From an uncultured Pseudomonadales bacterium (GTDB taxonomy: Bacteria > Pseudomonadota > Gammaproteobacteria > Pseudomonadales > Cellvibrionaceae): a stretch of 64,000 nt of DNA. The notes under the pieces are model-generated. The model was not told the origin of the DNA. It saw only the letters and a program-made list of their open reading frames with translations, and searched no databases. Shown here piece after piece: positions 1 through 8,074 of this stretch (position 1 is its first letter; every line of letters starts with the position of its first letter). The stretch lies in contig CANLTI010000017.1 of assembly GCA_947494095.1 (NCBI GenBank), forward strand, positions 1 through 64,000, written 5' to 3'. Position numbers and translations under genes: made by a program.

Positions 1-965
1 GCGCGCTTGGGCCTTTGCCTATGTTTGGCAAACAAAGTTTGATACTCACGCTCAAAATGCTGTGTTTGTAAGAGCCAGGCATCAATGTCGATATTTAAGC
101 GGTCCAATATGGGTGGCAAGTGCGTGGCTATAGCGCCTCGCTTATCATCACGAATAGCGCGACCTGTCCAATCGACTAAATCAATATAATCGGCGAGGCC
201 AAAAATAATGCCCGACTGTTCTGTACTTTTAAGGCTACCTTCAAAGTTAAGTAATGGTTTAAGGGGCAAGTTAAACTGGCGCATAGATTGCGGTGCGGTT
301 TGTTGTTTGACGGCTTTGGCTAAATCAAAGGTCGGGGTAATACGCTCTTTGATGCTGGTATATTCTGAAGCTTCGGGTGTATCAGCCATGCAGGCACGCA
401 CTGGGTTGAGGTCAACATACGCCATTGCGCTTAACAGCGCTTGTTCTGTAAGCAGAGCTTGCGATTTGAATCGGCTCTCCCAGAAATGGCCTGTGCAGTT
501 ATCCTCTTTATTTGCTTGGCGTGCAATCGGCTCGTTAAGGCATTTCATAAACCAACTTAAACTTTGCAGTCGCTTTTGATAGCACTCAATGCAATCACTC
601 ACGGCTTCTCGCTCAGCCCTTGAAAGCTCCTCACCAGCCATATGCCGCTGCACAATCGGTGCGCCTTTAAACAAGCAGCACCAGCGCTCTAAAACTTCTT
701 TGGCAGACCATTGAGTCGCTTCTTTAGGGTTGAGTTTGATGACGAGGTGCAGGTGGTTACTCATGACCGCATAGGCGCAGATTTCAATGGCAAATATGGA
801 GCTCAAAAGCCGTATGCGTTGCTCGATCCAGCTACGTCGATGCTCGTAGCTTTTACCGTTGAATTTATCATACCCACACAAAAAACTACGCCTCACGCAG
901 CGCGTTGTGATGTTGTAAAAAGCGGTATCGTCTATCGAAACCAGTTGCTTGCGCGGTTGTGTCAT
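1..965 (-). CDS. REP-associated tyrosine transposase (RAYT), copy 1, cut by window edge
   Basis: This is a Y1/HUH single-strand transposase of the IS200/IS605-like RAYT group, which is linked to the spread of repetitive extragenic palindromes. The frame is open from the ATG (complement of 963-965) to base 3. By comparison with copy 2 only two alanines and the stop are missing, so the protein is about 323 aa. The metal-binding HxH motif lies in MSNHLHLVIK, and the catalytic tyrosine is expected in AYVDLNPVRA. It carries none of the palindromic inserts seen in copies 2 and 3, so it is the only apparently functional copy here. Its upstream flank runs into the RHS gene and may have truncated it. 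Confidence 0.85.
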   Translation of the reverse strand, partial: MTQPRKQLVSIDDTAFYNITTRCVRRSFLCGYDKFNGKSYEHRRSWIEQRIRLLSSIFAIEICAYAVMSNHLHLVIKLNPKEATQWSAKEVLERWCCLFKGAPIVQRHMAGEELSRAEREAVSDCIECYQKRLQSLSWFMKCLNEPIARQANKEDNCTGHFWESRFKSQALLTEQALLSAMAYVDLNPVRACMADTPEASEYTSIKERITPTFDLAKAVKQQTAPQSMRQFNLPLKPLLNFEGSLKSTEQSGIIFGLADYIDLVDWTGRAIRDDKRGAIATHLPPILDRLNIDIDAWLLQTQHFEREYQTLFAKHRQRPKR

Positions 966-999
966 GTCTGCTTATCCAGTGTTTTATGATTTAACGTTA

Positions 1000-1087
1000 G
1001 ATAAGGCTGGCTGATGAGTCAAATAGTTGTTTGTTTTAGGTTTTGGGTTCTTTATAATTATAATGTTTTTTTGGGGTGTGCCTGTCC
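1000..1087. repeat. RAYT 5' flank repeat, copy a
   Basis: This stretch upstream of RAYT copy 1 recurs nearly unchanged at 6250, 7081 and 7181. It begins with GATAAGGCTGGCTG and includes GTTTTAGGTTTTGGGTTC. It is probably the left end of the RAYT unit, carrying its promoter. Similarity stops near 1087, where RHS coding sequence begins. Confidence 0.7.
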
Positions 1088-3417
1088 CTGCTTTTCTTAT
1101 CAGCCAAACGAATAGCCAGGGCGAGCGCATTGAGTACACCCTAGACTTAGAAGGCAACCGCATCGCGCAAACGATTGTGAGCGCAACAGGCGACATCGTC
1201 CAGCAAACACGTGCCGTTTACGACGAACTAAGCCGCCTACTCAAAACCATTGGTGCAGATAACCGCATTATTGCCGATTACCACTATGATAAAGCCGGTA
1301 ACCAAGAGCGTTTTACCGATGCGCTAGGCCGTGAGACCCATTACGCCTACGACACATTGAATCGCTTGGTCGCAACCAGCGATGTTGACGGTACGGTTGA
1401 GCAAGCTTATAACGCACAAGATCAGCTCACTCAGGTTACCGATCAACGTGGTTTAATAACCGAATACCGCTATAATGGCTTTGGTGAGAAGGTGATGCAA
1501 ATCAGCCCAGATACAGGTGTGACCACCTTTGCATATGATGCAGCAGGGCATATCGTGGCGAAAGTTGATTCGCGTAAAGTGGTAACGCAATACCGTTATG
1601 ATGCTATAGGGCGAGTGACCGATGTGATTTACCCAGCCGCTAATGATGATAATATTCACTACGTTTACGATGCCGCAGCCAATGATGATGCCACGGATAA
1701 TCAATACTTGGTTGGACGCCTAGCGTCAGTGGTGGATGGCAGTGGCGAAACCCACTACCAGTACAATCACCGTGGCCAAGTAGTGCGCGAGAGTTACACC
1801 ATTGGCAATACGGCTTATGCCATGGCCTATGACTACAGCGCAGCCGGCCAGTTGTTAGCCACGCACTACCCGAGTGGCCGTGTGGTGAATAACCAGCTGT
1901 CGAGCACTGGGCGTTTGTTGGCAGTCACGTCAACGGGCTTTAACGGTCAGGTGCAAGCCATCGCGCAAGACTTTAAGCGCCAGGCCTTTGGTGGCTTGAC
2001 TGGCTTGAGCTACGGCAATAATACGCAGTTGCACCTTGGCCGCGATGCCGAGCAGCGCCTGCGTGATATTCAGCTGACCACCGCCGCCAATGATGTATTG
2101 CACGATGTCAGTTATGTGTACGACGCCGTCAACAACATCCAAGCGATGGATGATGCTGTGGCGCCGGAGTACAGCCAAACCTTTGGTTATGATGCTAGCT
2201 ACCGCCTCACATCTGCCTCTGGCCGTTACGGTGAGTTGGCTTACCAGTACGATGCCGTCGGTAACCGTTTAACACGGATACATAAGCAGCAAAACGGCCA
2301 AGGTGAGCTAGAGCATATTCAAGAGACCTACGCCTATGCCCAAGACAGTAACCGTTTGTTGGCTGTGGCTACGGTTGACCATCACGATGCCGAGCACCAG
2401 CGCGCACTCGCTTACGATGCCGTGGGTAATATTGTGCAAGATGGCCAGCACGGTGATAACCGTACGCTGATGTATGGGGCCAATAATCGCTTAGCGCAGG
2501 TTGAGCGTGATGATGCTGCGGTGAATGCCATTTATGCCTATAACTACCAAGGCCAGCGGGTGAGCAAAACCGTTGACGGGCTGACGACGCACTTCCACTT
2601 TGATGCCAATAAGCAGTTGGTAGCAGAGACTGTGGTGAGTGCTGGCGTTAAACCGGTACGTGAATATGTGTATGCTGCCGGTATGCGTTTGGCAATGGTG
2701 GGTTACGCAGACGGCGAAGCGGTGAACTTTGTGGTCAATGATCACCTAGGCTCCCCGACCTTGTTAACCGATGCGAATCAAGCCATAGTATGGCGTGCGG
2801 ATGCGACGCCGTTTGGTGATATGGCGTCGGCGAATGTGCAACCTTTGCGCTTCCCTGGGCAGTATGCCGATGGGGAGACTGGGTATTCTTATAATTACTT
2901 TAGGGATTATGATCCGAGTTTGGGGCGGTATATTCAGAGTGACCCTATTGGGTTAATGGGTGGGGTTAATACTTTTGGGTATGTTGATCAAATGCCGAGT
3001 AAGTTTGTAGATGTCTATGGTACAAATAAAACACAGGTCTCAAATGTTCTGGGGGCTGTTCAGGTAAGTAATAGGGATCTTAATGTTCCAAGTAAAGTGG
3101 GAATTTCATATTTGTTTGGAGGGGAGCATACGGCAATTACGAATCCTATCACTAGGGGTGTAACAATTAGTAAGTTCTATCGTGGTGATTTGGACCGTAA
3201 GCAGCTATCAGGTTTGTATCAATTGTTAACGCATGAGTCGATTCATAGGACCAAGCCTCGAATGGACTCAATTATGCGACCATTGAATCACCCAGATATC
3301 TATCAAGAAGCTGGTGAGCGTACTGCTGAGTTTGAGCGAATGCTCAACAATACAGGTGCAGATTTTGATGAGAATGGTACGCTAATAAAATCTCCGCAAG
3401 GGGTTTGTAAGCCTTAA
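1027..3417 (+). CDS. RHS/YD-repeat polymorphic toxin, 5'-truncated, with HExxH tip
   Basis: The protein is made of YD repeats (many copies of YDxxGxxxxxxxxxG type). At about residues 620-665 comes the RHS core end motif (GRYIQSDPIGLMGG...FGYVDQMPSKFVDVYG), followed by a variable tip of about 130 residues. The tip contains THESIH, an HExxH zinc-peptidase signature at 736-740, with nearby acidic residues in YQEAGERTAEF. The first roughly 20 codons derive from the RAYT flank repeat. Full RHS proteins are normally far longer and carry N-terminal delivery domains, so the 5' end is probably lost and the frame is a fragment. The DNA after about 3000 is AT-richer than the repeat part, as is usual for exchangeable RHS tips. 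A metallopeptidase toxin is an inference from the motif only. Confidence 0.75.
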   Translation: MFVLGFGFFIIIMFFWGVPVPAFLISQTNSQGERIEYTLDLEGNRIAQTIVSATGDIVQQTRAVYDELSRLLKTIGADNRIIADYHYDKAGNQERFTDALGRETHYAYDTLNRLVATSDVDGTVEQAYNAQDQLTQVTDQRGLITEYRYNGFGEKVMQISPDTGVTTFAYDAAGHIVAKVDSRKVVTQYRYDAIGRVTDVIYPAANDDNIHYVYDAAANDDATDNQYLVGRLASVVDGSGETHYQYNHRGQVVRESYTIGNTAYAMAYDYSAAGQLLATHYPSGRVVNNQLSSTGRLLAVTSTGFNGQVQAIAQDFKRQAFGGLTGLSYGNNTQLHLGRDAEQRLRDIQLTTAANDVLHDVSYVYDAVNNIQAMDDAVAPEYSQTFGYDASYRLTSASGRYGELAYQYDAVGNRLTRIHKQQNGQGELEHIQETYAYAQDSNRLLAVATVDHHDAEHQRALAYDAVGNIVQDGQHGDNRTLMYGANNRLAQVERDDAAVNAIYAYNYQGQRVSKTVDGLTTHFHFDANKQLVAETVVSAGVKPVREYVYAAGMRLAMVGYADGEAVNFVVNDHLGSPTLLTDANQAIVWRADATPFGDMASANVQPLRFPGQYADGETGYSYNYFRDYDPSLGRYIQSDPIGLMGGVNTFGYVDQMPSKFVDVYGTNKTQVSNVLGAVQVSNRDLNVPSKVGISYLFGGEHTAITNPITRGVTISKFYRGDLDRKQLSGLYQLLTHESIHRTKPRMDSIMRPLNHPDIYQEAGERTAEFERMLNNTGADFDENGTLIKSPQGVCKP

Positions 3418-3454
3418 TGTCTATACCGTGTAGCTTAATTATTTTGGAGGTCTT

Positions 3455-3883
3455 ATGAGACTGCTCCTTTTGTTATCGTTTTGCATTTGCTGCGGGTGCA
3501 GTAAGCCTATTGATGTCATCCTGTTTAATAATTCTGGTGGTGACATAGTTGTAGAAATTACAGGTGATGATAAATATGCTGGTGATGGGAAGTATAAGAA
3601 AAAAATAGACGTTCCTTATGGCAGTCAAGTTGTATTGAAAAGCTGGATTGGATATACATATTTTATTCAGGGGGAAAATTGGAGCGGTGTTTATGAACCT
3701 ATAGCTGATGGATTGAATTTTGTTGGTCATTATGGTTGGGGGCCTTTCTTTTCACGAAGACTTAAGGTCCAACTGGAGAATGATCAGCATATATTTGCTG
3801 TTTCCCGCGATGATGAATTTCCGACTAGATCGTTTGTGGATCAGCCGAGAGGGTTCCCTATTAAGCCGAAAAAGAAAGATTGA
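3455..3883 (+). CDS. Small lipoprotein, possible immunity partner of the RHS tip
   Basis: This is a 142-aa protein with a short hydrophobic leader (MRLLLLLSFCICCGC) that ends in a cysteine followed by SKP, like a lipoprotein signal with an imperfect lipobox. The mature part is rich in Gly, Tyr and Trp and is probably beta-rich; I recognise no family. It starts 37 bases after the RHS stop, behind a good ribosome binding site (TTGGAGGTC), in similarly AT-rich DNA. Genes directly downstream of RHS tips often encode the immunity protein. A periplasm-facing lipoprotein would fit a toxin acting in the envelope. That role is inferred from position only. Confidence 0.6.
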   Translation: MRLLLLLSFCICCGCSKPIDVILFNNSGGDIVVEITGDDKYAGDGKYKKKIDVPYGSQVVLKSWIGYTYFIQGENWSGVYEPIADGLNFVGHYGWGPFFSRRLKVQLENDQHIFAVSRDDEFPTRSFVDQPRGFPIKPKKKD

Positions 3884-3932
3884 CAGATCAAAGGGATCAA
3901 AGGGGTCAGAGTCTAATACCGCTATCTCAGCT

Positions 3933-4757
3933 TTAAAATTTATCACTACTCAATCCCTGACAGGCCTCTGCTCGAGGTATGGTGAGCAGAGGGTATGCTT
4001 TGGGTCGCCGCTTAACGGCCCTAGGTTGAGAGGCCCGCTTTCTATTTCCTATTGGTGTTGAAATAATAACTTTCATTAATGCATCGTAGCCCGTTTTCAT
4101 AATACTTAAGCTTGAATTAGAAAATCGCATTCGCGCTGCATCAAGTATTTGTACGGCTGATTTAAAACTCATTTGTCGTGCTACTTTACCGTACCTGCTG
4201 GCTGCTCCTGCAGTATTTGCCCGAATCAGGTTATACGCCATAAATCTCACAGCAATCTCCTTTTCGGCCATTTCTGGTGACTTGCAGCGCAGCATATCCA
4301 TATTCAAATCGGTTTTTAATGTTCTAAAGTCCAACTCTACTTTCCAGCGTTCTTTGTAAAGTTCAGCCAGCTCATTCTTTGGATAAACTGAGGCATCTAA
4401 TAGCGTGGTGAGATATACCGTGTCACCGACTGTAAACTCTCTTACCGTTAACTTATCAGGCAATAAATCATAGTCTTCTGTAGTCATCCATACGGGCTTT
4501 CGCTTGGGTTTTAACCAATCAATAATATGATCTTTTTTACCCAACTTAATCCCTCGCCTAAAGTCCGCTTTCTTTTGAGGGTGATTTCTCGATAGAAATG
4601 AGACCCCTTTCAATTGAAGGGTCATTATAATCGCATAGGAGCAGTAATAGCGGTCTGCCAGCAATAAATCATTCGCGGTCAATGAGTCGATAAGCTTGCT
4701 AAATAGCGATGTTTCACCGGTTCCTTTTCCTTGATATTCACCCATAGCATAGTCAAC
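3933..4757 (-). pseudogene. IS4-family transposase, N-terminus missing
   Basis: The C-terminal 270 residues of an IS4-type DDE transposase remain. The second aspartate lies in LLADRYYCSY. The IS4 signature Y-x2-R-x3-E-x6-K is present exactly in YKERWKVELDFRTLK. In-frame codons V-V-D-Y-A before the first ATG match the usual sequence ahead of GKGTGE, then a stop follows, so roughly the first 150 residues have been lost. The break coincides with the start of a RAYT remnant on the other strand. No intact inverted-repeat ends were identified. It is most likely inactive. Confidence 0.85.
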
Positions 4758-5003
4758 AACCTATATAAAGGCACGGTGCTTACGCAGAAATTTGCTCGGC
4801 AAGATCCGATGAATAAAGCGGAGCAGGTGGCCGTTAAACTGCGGATTGACCAGTGGCGGCTGAACTTATTTGATATTAGCCAATTTATGAAAGCCCTGAA
4901 TGAGCCCATTGCGCGTATGGCTAAAAAATCTAACTTAGACAGGCATGCCAAAAAGAAAATGACACCAAGCTTTATCGACTATCGTGTCGTCACGCCAAAA
5001 TAA
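4755..5003 (+). pseudogene. Remnant of a second type of RAYT transposase
   Basis: The translation LYKGTVLTQKFARQ, then KAEQ, DISQFMKALNEPIARMA matches the central part of RAYT transposases, which typically read DISWFM+xLNExIARxAN. It differs clearly from the three neighbouring copies (SFMKCLNEPIARQANKED). The N-terminal HxH region and the C-terminal NPVRA region are both absent. After ARMA the sequence no longer aligns and soon stops, so this is a fragment trapped between the truncated IS4 gene and RAYT copy 2. Confidence 0.6.
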
Positions 5004-5037
5004 TCGCCACTAACACATTAATTTAATAAAAAGCATA

Positions 5038-5068
5038 AATAACCCCAAGCTAATAACTTGGGGTTATT
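5038..5068. terminator. Hairpin between RAYT fragments
   Basis: A perfect 12-bp stem (AATAACCCCAAG / CTTGGGGTTATT) encloses a 7-base loop. On the minus strand it lies about 55 bases past the stop of RAYT copy 2 and is followed by a T-rich stretch, so it could end RAYT transcription. Confidence 0.6.
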
Positions 5069-5613
5069 GGGTTGGGCAGGAGTGATGGTGGGTAATGCGG
5101 GAAGGGGTTATTGCGGGTGGTTATTTAGGCTGCGCGCTTGGGCCTTTGCCTATGTTTGGCAAACAAAGTTTGATACTCACGCTCAAAATGCTGTGTTTGT
5201 AAGAGCCAAGCATCAATGTCGATATTTAAGCGGTCCAATATGGGTGGCAAGTGCGTGGCTATAGCGCCTCGCTTATCATCACGAATAGCGCGACCTGTCC
5301 AATCGACTAAATCAATATAATCGGCGAGGCCAAAAATAATGCCTGATTGCTCAGTATTTTTAAGGCTGCCTTCAAAGTTAAGTAATGGCTTAAGGGGTAG
5401 GTCAAATTGGCGAATAGATTGTAGAGCGGTTTGTTGCTTGACGGCTTTGGTTAAATCAAAGGTCGGGTTAATGCGCTCTTTAATGCTTGTATGTTCTGAG
5501 GTTTCGGGTGTATCAGCCATGCAGGCGCGTACAGGGTTGAGATCGACATACGCCATTGCGCTTAACAGCGCTTGCTCGGTCAGTAGAGCTTGCGATTTGA
5601 ATCGGCTTTCCCA

Positions 5614-5686
5614 CAAAAATATCGGGAATATTTTTGAACAGCTTTAGCTGGCCCGTAGGGCAAAAGGCAGGAGCCTTTTGTAAAAG
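5614..5686. repeat. Palindromic insert 1 in RAYT copy 2
   Basis: About 69 extra bases relative to copy 1. It contains two inverted repeats: AAAAATAT-CGGG-AATATTTTT, and AAAAGG-CAGGAG-CCTTTT with the CAGGAG core in the loop. The same insert is in copy 3 at 6395-6467. Confidence 0.8.
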
Positions 5687-5752
5687 TGGCCTGTGCAGTT
5701 ATCCTCTTTATTTGCTTGGCGTGCAATGGGTTCATTAAGGCACTTCATAAAC

Positions 5753-5802
5753 GACGTGCATGGATGCACTAATGCTGGAATATCAGGAGAACTATTCCAG
5801 TG
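5753..5802. repeat. 50-bp double-palindrome element in RAYT copy 2
   Basis: Exactly 50 bases are inserted relative to copy 1. The left half contains the palindrome GTGCAT-GG-ATGCAC. The right half is a hairpin CTGGAATA/TATTCCAG with CAGGAG in its loop. No target duplication is visible, which fits single-strand transposition. Confidence 0.8.
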
Positions 5803-6249
5803 CAGCTTAAGCTTTGCAGTCGCTTTTGGTAGCACTCAATGCAATCACTCACGGCTTCTCGTTCAGCCCTTGAAAGCTCCTCACCAGCCATATGCCGCTG
5901 CACAATCGGTGCGCCTTTAAACAAGCAGCACCAGCGCTCTAAAACTTCTTTGGCAGACCATTGAGTCGCTTCTTCCGGGTTGAGTTTGATGACGAGGTGC
6001 AGGTGGTTACTCATGACAGCGTAGGCGCAGATATCGATAGCGAATATGGAGCTTAATAGCCGTATGCGCTGCTCGATCCAGCTGCGCCGATGCTCATAGC
6101 TTTTGCCATTGAATTTATCATAGCCACACAAAAAACTACGCCTCACGCAGCGCGTTGTAATGTTGTAAAAAGCGGTATCGTCTATCGAAACCAGCTGCTT
6201 GCGAGGTTGTGTCATGTCTGCTTATCCAGTGTTTTATGATTTAACGGTA

Positions 6250-6345
6250 GATAAGGCTGGCTGATCAGTCAAATAGCGGTTTGTTTTAGGTTTTGGGTTC
6301 TTTATACTCGAAAGATGTTTTTGGGTGTGTATGTCCTCGTGTTTT
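6250..6345. repeat. RAYT 5' flank repeat, copy b
   Basis: Upstream flank of RAYT copy 2, nearly identical to 1000-1087. Its right end is fused directly to the truncated C-terminal coding part of copy 3 at about 6350, which marks a deletion joint. Confidence 0.7.
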
Positions 6346-6394
6346 TTCGTGCTTGCTCGGTCAGCAGAGCTTGCGATTTGAATCGGCTTTCCCA

Positions 6395-6467
6395 CAAAAA
6401 TATCGGGAATATTTTTGAACAGCTTTAGCTGGCCCGAAGGGCAAAAGGCAGGAGCCTTTTGTAGAAG
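6395..6467. repeat. Palindromic insert 1 in RAYT copy 3
   Basis: Near-identical to 5614-5686, at the same site in the gene, with the AAGG-CAGGAG-CCTT hairpin retained. Confidence 0.78.
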
Positions 6468-6533
6468 TGCCCAGTGCAGTTATCCTCATTATTGGCTTGG
6501 CGTGCAATGGGTTCATTAAGGCATTTCATAAAC

Positions 6534-6583
6534 GACGTGCATGGATGCACTAATATTGGAATATCAGGAAAACTATTCCAGTG
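6534..6583. repeat. 50-bp double-palindrome element in RAYT copy 3 (site 2)
   Basis: Same length and site as 5753-5802. It has the GTGCAT-GG-ATGCAC palindrome and the TTGGAATA/TATTCCAG stem. Confidence 0.78.
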
Positions 6584-6859
6584 CAGCTTAAGCTTTGCAG
6601 TCGCTTTTGATAACACTCAATGCAATCACTCACAGCTTCTCGCTCAGCCTTGGAAAGCTCCTCACCAGCCATATGCCGCTGCACAATCGGTGCGCCTTTA
6701 AACAAGCAGCACCAGCGCTCTAAAACTTCTTTGGCAGACCATTGAGTCGCTTCTTTAGGGTTGAGTTTGATGACGAGGTGCAGGTGGTTACTCATGACCG
6801 CATAGGCGCAGATTTCGATAGCAAATATGGAGCTTAATAGCCGTATGCGCTGCTCGATC

Positions 6860-6909
6860 AACGTACATGGATGTACTAATGCTAGGAGCGCAGGAGCAAG
6901 CGAATAGTG
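6860..6909. repeat. 50-bp double-palindrome element in RAYT copy 3 (new site)
   Basis: Also exactly 50 bases, but at a third site and divergent in sequence. Its palindrome reads GTACAT-GG-ATGTAC: both arms changed together relative to the other copies, so pairing is kept. CAGGAG and the terminal AGTG are conserved. Confidence 0.78.
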
Positions 6910-7080
6910 CAACTGCGCCGATGCTCATAGCTTTTGCCGTTGAATTTATCATAGCCACACAAAAAACTACGTCTCACGCAGCGTGTCGTGATGTTGTAAA
7001 AAGCGGTATCGTCTATCGAAACCAGCTGCTTGCGCGGTTGTGTCATGTCTGCCTATCCAGTGTTTTATGATTTACCGTTA

Positions 7081-7277
7081 GATAAGGCTGGCTGGTGAGT
7101 CAAATAGCGGTTTGTTTTAGGTTTTGGGTTCTTTATACTCGAAAGATGTTTTTGGGTGTGCCTGTCCTCGTGTTTGTCGAGATAAGGCTGGCTGGTGAGT
7201 CAAATAGCGGTTTGTTTTAGGTTTTGGGTTCTTTATACTCGAAAGATGTTTTTGGTGTGTATGTCCTCGTGTTTTGG
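7081..7277. repeat. Two tandem 100-bp copies of the RAYT 5' flank
   Basis: The RAYT upstream flank occurs twice head to tail with a period of 100 bases (7081 and 7181, each beginning GATAAGGCTGG). The second copy belongs to no transposase gene. It marks the right border of the RAYT cluster. Confidence 0.8.
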
Positions 7278-7340
7278 TGTTTTTCGGGTCCCTTGAAAAG
7301 CATCATTCATTAAAATCTACAGTGATATAAGGCGTATATA

Positions 7341-7799
7341 ATGAGTAGTGATTTTGAGTTTTTAGGAACCGTGCTTTTGCAGCCGAGTTCTGTGTTGGCA
7401 CAGAGGGAGGTTAATGTAAGTGATATGGGGGAATACATTAATCGTGTTGCAAGTAGCGTATCAGCAGGTCTTTTAGCTGTGAATAGTGAGCCTGCAGCGG
7501 GTCATATAGTTATCGCAGTAAGAAGCGGTTATCGTGTAAAGGTTTGGCTTGATTTTGATGTGACATTGGGCTCTGGCTTTGAGGAGGTGCTTATCAAGGC
7601 GGTTAATGATATTAAGCCATTTGAGGTGTCGGAGGGTGCGATTATATTCTCGATGTTGTCAGAAGTTAATGGCGCAAAGCTGGTGATGGGTGACGACGAA
7701 AGCCCACCGTTGCCGTCACCTGAGCAGTGGCGAAGCCTAGCTAAAGATATTTTAGCGCCTTTATCTATAGAGCAGGTTGTTAATTTATTGTGGCCCTAG
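7341..7799 (+). CDS. Hypothetical protein, 152 aa
   Basis: I do not recognise the family. The product is acidic and soluble-looking, with no signal peptide or membrane segment. Its C-terminus reads PLPSPEQWRSLAKDILAPLSIEQVVNLLWP. It begins at an ATG in a T/A-rich context (GGCGTATATAATG) with only a weak ribosome binding site. It sits alone between the broken RAYT cluster and the tRNA-Ala. Small acidic orphan proteins next to decayed RHS loci are often left-over immunity proteins, but nothing in the sequence proves this. Confidence 0.55.
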   Translation: MSSDFEFLGTVLLQPSSVLAQREVNVSDMGEYINRVASSVSAGLLAVNSEPAAGHIVIAVRSGYRVKVWLDFDVTLGSGFEEVLIKAVNDIKPFEVSEGAIIFSMLSEVNGAKLVMGDDESPPLPSPEQWRSLAKDILAPLSIEQVVNLLWP

Positions 7800-7936
7800 T
7801 CTTTTGCCGGATTGTTTTTTGGGGTTCTCGGTAGGCCGGGATAAAGGGCGGGCTGCACTTAAGGTGTATTAGGTAGGGGTGTTCTGGATTATTGGGCCAG
7901 AGCAATGACAGTGCGGTAATTTATTTCTTTCGGGCA

Positions 7937-7966
7937 TAAAAAAACCACCTCTAGGGTGGTTTTTTA
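7937..7966. terminator. Rho-independent terminator, probably of tRNA-Ala
   Basis: The stem is CCACC/GGTGG with flanking A/T pairs around a TCTAG-type loop. It has an A run on the left and a T run on the right, so it works in both directions. It lies 33 bases beyond the tRNA 3' end. Confidence 0.75.
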
Positions 7967-7998
7967 AATCTTTAATAATACGCTATTAAAGATTAATT

Positions 7999-8074
7999 TG
8001 GTGGAGCCTAGCGGGATCGAACCGCTGACCTCAACACTGCCAGTGTTGCGCTCTCCCAGCTGAGCTAAGGCCCC
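7999..8074 (-). tRNA. tRNA-Ala (anticodon GGC)
   Basis: Read on the minus strand, this 76-base sequence folds as a full cloverleaf. The acceptor stem is GGGGCCU/AGGCUCC-type. The D arm is GCUC-AGCUGGGA-GAGC. The anticodon stem is CAACA/UGUUG with loop CUGGCAG, which gives anticodon GGC. The T loop is UUCGAUC and the CCA end is encoded. The GGC anticodon reads GCC/GCU alanine codons. Its 3' end faces the mobile-element region. Confidence 0.96.

Larger units (their letters stand above)
5125..6215 (-). pseudogene. RAYT transposase copy 2, broken by two palindromic inserts
   Basis: This is the same gene as copy 1, with start at 6215 and stop at 5125. The N-terminal half (HxH in MSNHLHLVIK) and the C-terminal half (AYVDLNPVRA to PKRAA) are both well preserved. 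A 50-bp insert at 5753-5802 shifts the frame. A second insert of about 70 bp at 5614-5686 carries an in-frame stop. Comparison with copy 1 gives the insert limits. The gene cannot make a full transposase. Confidence 0.9.
6351..7046 (-). pseudogene. RAYT transposase copy 3, C-terminally deleted with three inserts
   Basis: The start is at 7046 and homology ends at about 6351, inside the region encoding ALLTEQA, so the last roughly 155 residues are missing. It carries the same two inserts as copy 2 at identical sites, so copies 2 and 3 arose by duplication after those inserts arrived. It also has a third 50-bp insert at 6860-6909 that copy 2 lacks. It is inactive. Confidence 0.88.

Noticed and set aside
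208-579. Plus-strand reading frame of 123 codons
   Set aside because: It is the antisense of RAYT copy 1; the same shadow recurs over copies 2 and 3, and the minus strand carries the HxH and NPVRA motifs.
4731-5003. A complete 90-aa plus-strand gene
   Set aside because: Its first codons overlap the IS4 remnant and the rest aligns only with the middle of RAYT proteins, so it is a fragment.
1-7998. Duplicate of the tRNA-Ala 3' end as an att site
   Set aside because: No second copy of the tRNA 3' terminal sequence was noticed to the left, and no integrase gene is present.
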